DNA from: Guyanagaster necrorhizus
Taxonomy: Eukaryota; Basidiomycota; Agaricomycetes; Agaricales; Physalacriaceae
Assembly (NCBI RefSeq): GCF_019112545.1
Contig: NW_025064890.1
Span: 1,183,993 to 1,247,992, forward strand
Direction of reading: 5' to 3'
DNA: 64,000 bases
Position numbers and translations under genes: made by a program. Positions 58,526 to 64,000 of this stretch are shown here, piece after piece (position 1 is the first letter of the stretch; each line of letters starts with the position of its first letter). The notes beneath the pieces were generated by a model. The model was not told the origin of the DNA and did no database searches. It was given only the letters and a program-made list of their open reading frames with translations.

Positions 58526-61500
58526 CTAGACCCTCATCTTACCACCACCACCTCTCCTTGACTTGTGGTTTCTTCGTCTCTTCTTCGAATCATCGTCGGC
58601 TGGGTCCACGAGCTCATCTCTATCTCTTTTCATGCCGGCCTCAATGATACCACCTCCATCAAGACGAGAAAGCAACGAACCACCGCGTCTCAACAACGGT
58701 CGCTCCTCAAACCCATCCCTTAGATACCGTCCGTCATCAACGTCCATATCATCACGTCTCGGTCGAGGTGGTAGTCCCTCCGGTTTGTTAGGGAGACCGT
58801 GTCCAGGAGGTAGACGGGAGGTACTAGGGCTGACAGGTCTTTCCCTCTCCCTCTCAACGTCATTTCGTACAGGCTCCTCAAGAGGCGGGGCAGGAGGCGG
58901 TAGTCCTCTATCATCTCGGCCTCTGAATCGTTCTCTCCGACCACCCTCTCGTTCCTTGTCATACCGTACAGAACCCCGAGAACCTTCCCATGAATGAGAC
59001 TGCGAGGGATCTCTCGACAAAGGAGGTGGAGTCGCTGGTCGGTGTTCATCGTTTGGACTGGTACTAAAATTGTCTTGGCGAGGATACTGACGAGGAGGCT
59101 CATCCCTGTTTCTCTCTCCGCCTCGTCGTTCAAAAGACAGGGAAGGGTGTTCCTGACCGTATCGTTGGAGCTAAAAGCATGTTAATGTCAATATAAAAGA
59201 AGACTTAGTCAATGATCAAACATTTGGAGGAGGCTCCTGAGGTGAAATGCGAGGCTATGCGGACATTAACATATGACTTTACGCCAAAGGCAAGTCTACT
59301 GTACCTCTTCATTTCTCAGTCTATGCGGATAGCCATTATCGGACACTCTGTGTCGAGGGTTAACTTCAACTTCCACATGCATCCGAGACTGCAACAAAAG
59401 TCAATACGATGGCAGAAACAAGGAGAAGCAGACTAACATCCGACGGGCCAGGCGCATTTCTTGGTTTCCTCATCGGAAGTCCCCCGCTATTGCCATCCGG
59501 AAGGCGAGAATCCATGAACTTCCCTGAGGAGGGAGGAGCATCCCCTCCGGACGACGAGGGCAGGGGTCCACCAAGACTCTTTCTACTTCCAAGAGGAAGA
59601 CTGTTAGTTCCAGACAACGTAGGCCTAGAAAACTCTCCACGACCGCGTGGAGGCCGACCCTAATGATTATCGGCGAACGTTCGAGACGATCTCAACACAG
59701 ATACACACCTGTCCTCGTTCCATTGGATGAGGATACATCGACCCTCGGCTCTGGTCTTCAAAGCCTCTCATATGACCTTCGGCACCAAACATACTCGGCG
59801 GAGATCGCTCCCTAATCCATCCTTGAGCAGTGGATTCAGACGTAGGCGGGCGCAACGCTCGTGGGCCTTTTGGTAGGGGGTTACCAGCATTTTCCACAGC
59901 ATTATCCCTACTTTCTCTACCATATCCGCTTGCAGGAGGTGGATGCGCCCTAGAAGAAGGAGAAGTCGAAGACAAATCGTCAAAAACATCTCCACTCGTC
60001 GAGACCTGCCTGTTGCGTTTTGCCGCACGCGGCCCAGAAGGGGGTAGATTTGATTGCCTTTCAATCCATGTCGGAAGTGGCGGTAATTCGCTAGTAATTG
60101 TTAGTGCAGGCGCCGGAGGTGGAGGAATCTTGGACTTGGCAGAGGTTTCGCGGAAACTCATCTCCTGAGGAGGAAGAGGCGGTCTTCGTCCTATCACGGA
60201 GAAATGAGAGGAAAAATCGTGGACATGGAGGCTGACATACGTGTTGCTGAGCTGGGCTGTTCTATAGGAGGTGACGAAGTGGAACGGGGGGCACTGCTGT
60301 GCTTCGGTGGTCCCTTGAGCCCGTTGGGGAACGGCACGAGCTCAGGCACATCAGCAATCCTCGAAGGAGGATGCGACGCGAGGGCAGGAGTCGCCTCGAT
60401 AGGACCACCAAAGCGCGACGGCCTATCTCTTTTGGACGAACGTTGCGAAGGCGGTGGCGGTTCAAATGACGGAGGCGGTGGAGATCTATGTCCTGTTTAA
60501 AAGGAAGGAGGATATGGGAGAACAAATATACATGAGGAATGGATACATGAGGAGAAAAGAGGGGATGAAAGGGAAGAAACAGAGGGAGTCCATGATGAGC
60601 GTCCTTATGTCGGCAACAGCAGAGTGAGGGGAAGGGATCGGGAACGATGCGTAACATGATAGCGCACCCATGAATACAGCATACATGCGGGTCACAGCGC
60701 GAGCGCATACAGATGCACGTATGGAGAAGGGGGAAGAGTGCATGATGAGGCGGATTAACGTACTGGAAGTGGTATTTTGAGGCTGCGAATCACGGGGTTC
60801 CCGCTCCGGCGGATTACCACGGTTGTTGCGTGAGGAGGGCTCTTGTCGCACCGGTAGTTTCTCCCTCTCTATTGGAAACTTAGATTGTGCTTGAGGCGGT
60901 TCATAGTCATGCACACGGGGTTGTCGCCTGGACTCTTGAAGAGTATCTGTTTCAGTTCGTCGAGGAGGTGTCATTGGACGACGAGAATCGCCATGACTGT
61001 TGATGGCTTCACCATCGTAATTAGCATGGCGTCGACGACGTCCACGCTGCGGCATCGGAAGTGGCGACCTGAGCTGATCTCCATGCTGAGGAGAATCCGG
61101 TGGTGTGCGCGAGTCATAGCTTGGAGCCACAGCGCTACCAAACCATGTATCAGTAGTACCACCCCTGTTCGATGGAGGTAAAACAGGAGGACGAGAATCT
61201 CCAGGAGGTGCGCCATTCTCTCCCGGACGATAATGCCTATCTTCATAGGAAAGATCTTTGGGTCCTGAGCTTCCGGAAGTCGGGAAATGCATGGGCTGAG
61301 AAGTTTTGTCATCTTGCAAACCATTTCGCACCTGTAATACAAAGGTTGTAAGTAGAACACCGTCACAAAGAAATGAGCTTACGGGTCGTTCCCACGTAGA
61401 GACATGGGTCTTGGTATTGTAGTAATACATATCACCGTTGTGCGACTTGCGAATTTGCCAGTCCAACGGTAATTCCTTCGCATCTACAGAAGAAGGTGGC

Positions 61501-62003
61501 TTTGCCGCAAATCCATTGTTACCTGATGAAGTTTTAGTTTTCGCGGTGGTACGCGACATTGCAGTGGCCTCGATGAGCGATGGGTGTGACGGATGCAAAA
61601 AAGGGACGTTGGCCACTACGGGTTTTGGAGGCAACCCATGAATGATATTGATATGAGAATGAGAACGCTGAGGAGAGGTGGTATTTCTAGGAGAATTCAC
61701 TGAATTCTCCCTCGTCGACGGTTGTGGCTTGTGCTGAGGAAGATTGGTTGAATGTGGCGTCGAGCTTGAAGGCGTGCCATCATCATTGGCGTCGGCCGCA
61801 TCCCCATCTTCAGACGGAAATGTATCATTCTGGTAAGAGTCTTTGTGGTAGTAGCCAGGTTCGTCCTCGTCAGGCCCTAAAGAGACGGCGTCTTCGTCGT
61901 CGTCGACGTCCCCTGGGCGAGACAACTTGCGGGAATGATCTGCGAGACCAGTCTCGTCATCGTCAGCATAGTCATAGTCGACCTCGATGTCGTGTTCCAT
62001 CAT
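58526..62003 (-). CDS. WW-domain, Pro/Arg-rich nuclear-type protein
   Basis: Seven exons (62003-61383, 61331-60764, 60492-60241, 60190-59709, 59659-59438, 59388-59305, 59170-58526) sum to 2874 nt, 957 residues, with all phases consistent. The acidic N-terminus is followed by a single WW domain ending exactly at the first intron: 'LPLDWQIRKSHNGDMYYYN' and 'THVSTWERP' (about residues 177-207). The two signature Trp and the Tyr triplet are present. The rest is disordered: Pro-rich blocks, Arg/Glu-rich stretches, and a basic C-terminus 'SKKRRRNHKSRRGGGGKMRV' that would act as a nuclear signal and RNA contact. This suggests an RNA-processing or transcription scaffold that binds Pro-rich ligands. 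No ortholog name can be given. It starts 163 bp from the UNC-50 gene on the other strand. Confidence 0.82.
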
Positions 62004-62166
62004 AGCAAGAACAGGAATAGGAGAGGATCAGGGCGCCTGAACGATGGGGAGGGCAATGAAAGCTTTTGAGACTCCGGCCAAATATCAGGCGGGATTTGGA
62101 TCTCCGCTTCAACTTGGCAGTTGCTCGTTTCGACGAGGCCGTCTCTAGCCGTCTCAAGGCTTGACC
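62004..62166. promoter_or_regulatory. Divergent promoter region, WW protein / UNC-50
   Basis: 163 bp separate the two start codons, so both genes must take upstream signals from here or from each other's leaders. No specific box was identified. Confidence 0.5.
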
Positions 62167-63294
62167 ATGGAGCTCCCTACCTACAATGGCCAGCAGGGAC
62201 CATCTACTACCCGTCCACCTGGTTCAATATCCCACCGTGTCCCCATAATATTCAGGCGACTGCACCGGTTCCAGCAGATGGTCCGTGTTTTCTACGGTAT
62301 GCGCATTGCCCTACTCTAACTCTTGCTTGGCGTAGGACTTCGAACTGGCAGCCTGGCAGCTCACATACCTGTGTCTGGCACCCCGGAGAGTGTAAGTGTG
62401 AGCTTGAAGTCTGTATGCAGCTGATTCACGGTCTAACCCATCCAAAGGTACCGGAACGTATACTTCCACAAACGTACGCATTTAACACACGGTTATTTAT
62501 CGTATTCACGGAATATTGGGTGCAGAAACAAAAAATACCTGGGCGCGAGATGATCCTGCGATACTTGTCCTCATTGGTGCATGTCTCTGTGGTGCGTGAG
62601 CTGCTGTTCATGTCCGTAGTTTGTCTAACTTTTTCTCAGTTTCTGCCGTGGCATGGGCTGTCGTATATTCCTACACTATTTTCGAAGCCATAGAGTTGGC
62701 GTTTCTTATGATAGCTCGGGATTATCTGTTGACTGGCATTGTAATAGCCACGTTACTTTGGTATGTTTGTTGGTGCATTATTCTTTCTCCGCTGATGTCG
62801 TTTAGGTTCACCTCTAATCGACTGTTGCTGTCTCCACCTTCGCATTCAACACCGGCAGATTCGTTCGTAGAGTGGGCCTACGTATTCGACGTCCATACGA
62901 ATGCTTTTTTCCCGTTGTATCTTGCGCTCTACCTTGCTCAGCTGTTTCTTCTTCCTATCGTCCTCAAAGACAATTGGGTGTGCCTATGGGTTGGCAACAC
63001 GCTCTATCTTGCTGCGTGAGTGCCTACACTACTTCATTTATCGCTATCCTGATCATTGTTATACAGCTTTGCGCAGTACACCTATGGGATATACCTCGGA
63101 CTAAATGGTTCGTTACTAATATTGTGCTGTTCAAAATGTGCAAATTTCTTACCTCCGACTCCACAGCGTTACCCTTCCTGGTTCGGTCCGAGCTTCTCCT
63201 GTCCCCATTATTGCCGTTATTCACTGCGTACATAATATCTCTGCTGGGATTCAACATCGCCAAGCATGTCTTGACGATATATTTCGGGTCGTAG
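62167..63294 (+). CDS. GMH1: UNC-50/GMH1 family Golgi membrane protein
   Basis: Eight short exons (62167-62280, 62336-62391, 62448-62473, 62526-62591, 62640-62760, 62806-63015, 63067-63107, 63167-63294) total 762 nt, 253 residues, with every junction in phase. The family signature is clear: 'IFRRLHRFQQMDFELAAWQL', 'TYLCLAPRRVYRNVYFHKQT' and 'KNTWARDDPAILVL', then several membrane helices ('FFPLYLALYLAQLFLLPIVL') and the ending 'YTYGIYLGLNALPFL'. Yeast Gmh1 interacts with the ARF exchange factor Gea1; worm UNC-50 acts in receptor trafficking. Likely role: Golgi trafficking. The final hydrophobic tail is typical. Exons as small as 26 and 41 nt make this gene easy to miss by automated callers. 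Confidence 0.9.
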
Positions 63295-63522
63295 AATGGA
63301 CTGTACCGCGTAGATACGATAATTTATAGACAATTTGCTGAGCACCGGAGGTGCACACGATAGATGTAAGCGTTGTAGTCTGTTGCAGTGGGCTGTCAGC
63401 CAAAGCTGTGCCGTACCCTTTGCCTCTAAATCTGGATCGCCACCGGGCGTCACGACTCTCCTTCTACGCTCACCCCCACCTTTCCTTTCTCTGTCCTCGA
63501 CGCCATAGCGACCTCTGGCACA

Positions 63523-64000
63523 ATGAGTACCCATATGGCGCGGGCGATAGAGCAAATCTCTGACAAGGGGCCTCTGCCAGAGATTGACTTTACTCAACAC
63601 AAGCTGGAGGATGGGAATATAGTCAGCACTCAGGAGCGGGTTATCAAAGATGTGTGTAGTACTGCCAGTGATCCTGATGACGCCGTCGCCGCCGTTGCTT
63701 TTCACTGACTCTTTCGCATCCAGGTCCAAGCACCAGCCATGCAGATCCCTACACCAGAGCAGTTCTTCGCAAATGGTGGCAGGGATCGTTCGAAACCTGA
63801 TGTCGCCTTCCTGAAGAACCACTTTTATCGTGAAGGGCGGCTAACCGAGGAGCAGGCAATGTGGATATTGGAGAAGGGAACTGATGTCCTTCGGAGGGAG
63901 CCTAACGTCCTCAATGTCGATGCCCCAATAACCGGTGTGTAATGCTCGTCTGCCTGGGCCTCAGCCACTGACAGATCTCCACGACAGTCTGTGGCGACAT
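63523..64000 (+). CDS. CNA1: Calcineurin A catalytic subunit, 5' part
   Basis: Exons 63523-63651, 63724-63934 and 63988 to the window end. The N-terminus '[14 protein letters not shown]' leads through '[20 protein letters not shown]' to the diagnostic '[20 protein letters not shown]', '[20 protein letters not shown]' and the start of the metal-binding 'VCGDI' (GDxHG motif) at the last bases. This is the Ca2+/calmodulin-dependent Ser/Thr phosphatase that in fungi drives stress and virulence signalling through Crz1. The catalytic core, the calcineurin-B helix and the calmodulin site lie beyond the window. A pyrimidine-rich leader precedes the ATG. Confidence 0.95.

Noticed and set aside
1..64000. 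CRISPR array, operon or prophage-like system
   Set aside because: Spliced genes and fungal transposons throughout; no regularly spaced direct repeats or prokaryotic gene organisation.

Overview
This window comes from a filamentous basidiomycete, most likely an Agaricomycete. The genes are split by many GT-AG introns of about 45-60 nt. The gene set fits this: a GT90/CAP10 glycosyltransferase, a GH18 chitinase, a cytochrome P450 relic, a fungal APH-like kinase, a Ran1-like protein kinase and calcineurin A. The retroelements are Ty1/Copia and chromodomain Ty3/Gypsy types typical of these fungi. Function calls rest on motif recognition only; exon joins were checked by hand for reading phase.

Layout. 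1-2.5 kb: 3' end of a Copia element and its LTR. 2.8-4.7 kb: decayed but collinear P450 pseudogene. 5.8-20.1 kb: ordinary gene-dense DNA with an O-fucosyltransferase-like Golgi protein, GH18 chitinase, a small Cys-rich membrane protein divergent from SRP19/SEC65, a DUF6914-like protein, an APH-fold kinase divergent from a Ran1-like kinase, and a Ser-rich single-pass membrane protein. 22.2-26.1 kb: a multipass membrane protein and a GT90 enzyme.

26.5-49.4 kb is a CpG-poor island of broken retroelements. Its core is a chromovirus (element A, + strand, 27234-44424, TSD ATATA). A second member of the same family (element B, - strand, 32104-40649, TSD AAAAA) is inserted in A's protease region, and a solo LTR (TSD ATTCC) sits in A's gag. 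Three more solo LTRs of the family lie in older gypsy debris to the right, each with a perfect 5-bp TSD. Differences between copies are almost all C/T and G/A transitions, as expected from RIP-like mutation or methylcytosine deamination. The island also holds a hypermutated copy of the single-copy 3' flank of the 22.2 kb gene. Both elements carry a primer-binding site complementary to their own predicted RNA 5' end, which is Tf1-type self-priming.

49.9-58.5 kb mixes an F-box gene, an unrecognised broken gene with a Walker-B-like motif, a Sin3/PAH pseudogene, a SAM methyltransferase and a nucleotidyltransferase-fold protein. 58.5-64 kb returns to conserved genes: a WW-domain protein divergent from an UNC-50/GMH1 Golgi protein, then the 5' end of calcineurin A, which runs off the window.

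No operon-like cooperation is evident. The clearest shared theme is secretion and cell-surface glycobiology (SRP19, UNC-50, GT90, O-FucT-like, chitinase). The most unusual content is the nested, self-priming, hypermutated chromovirus family.
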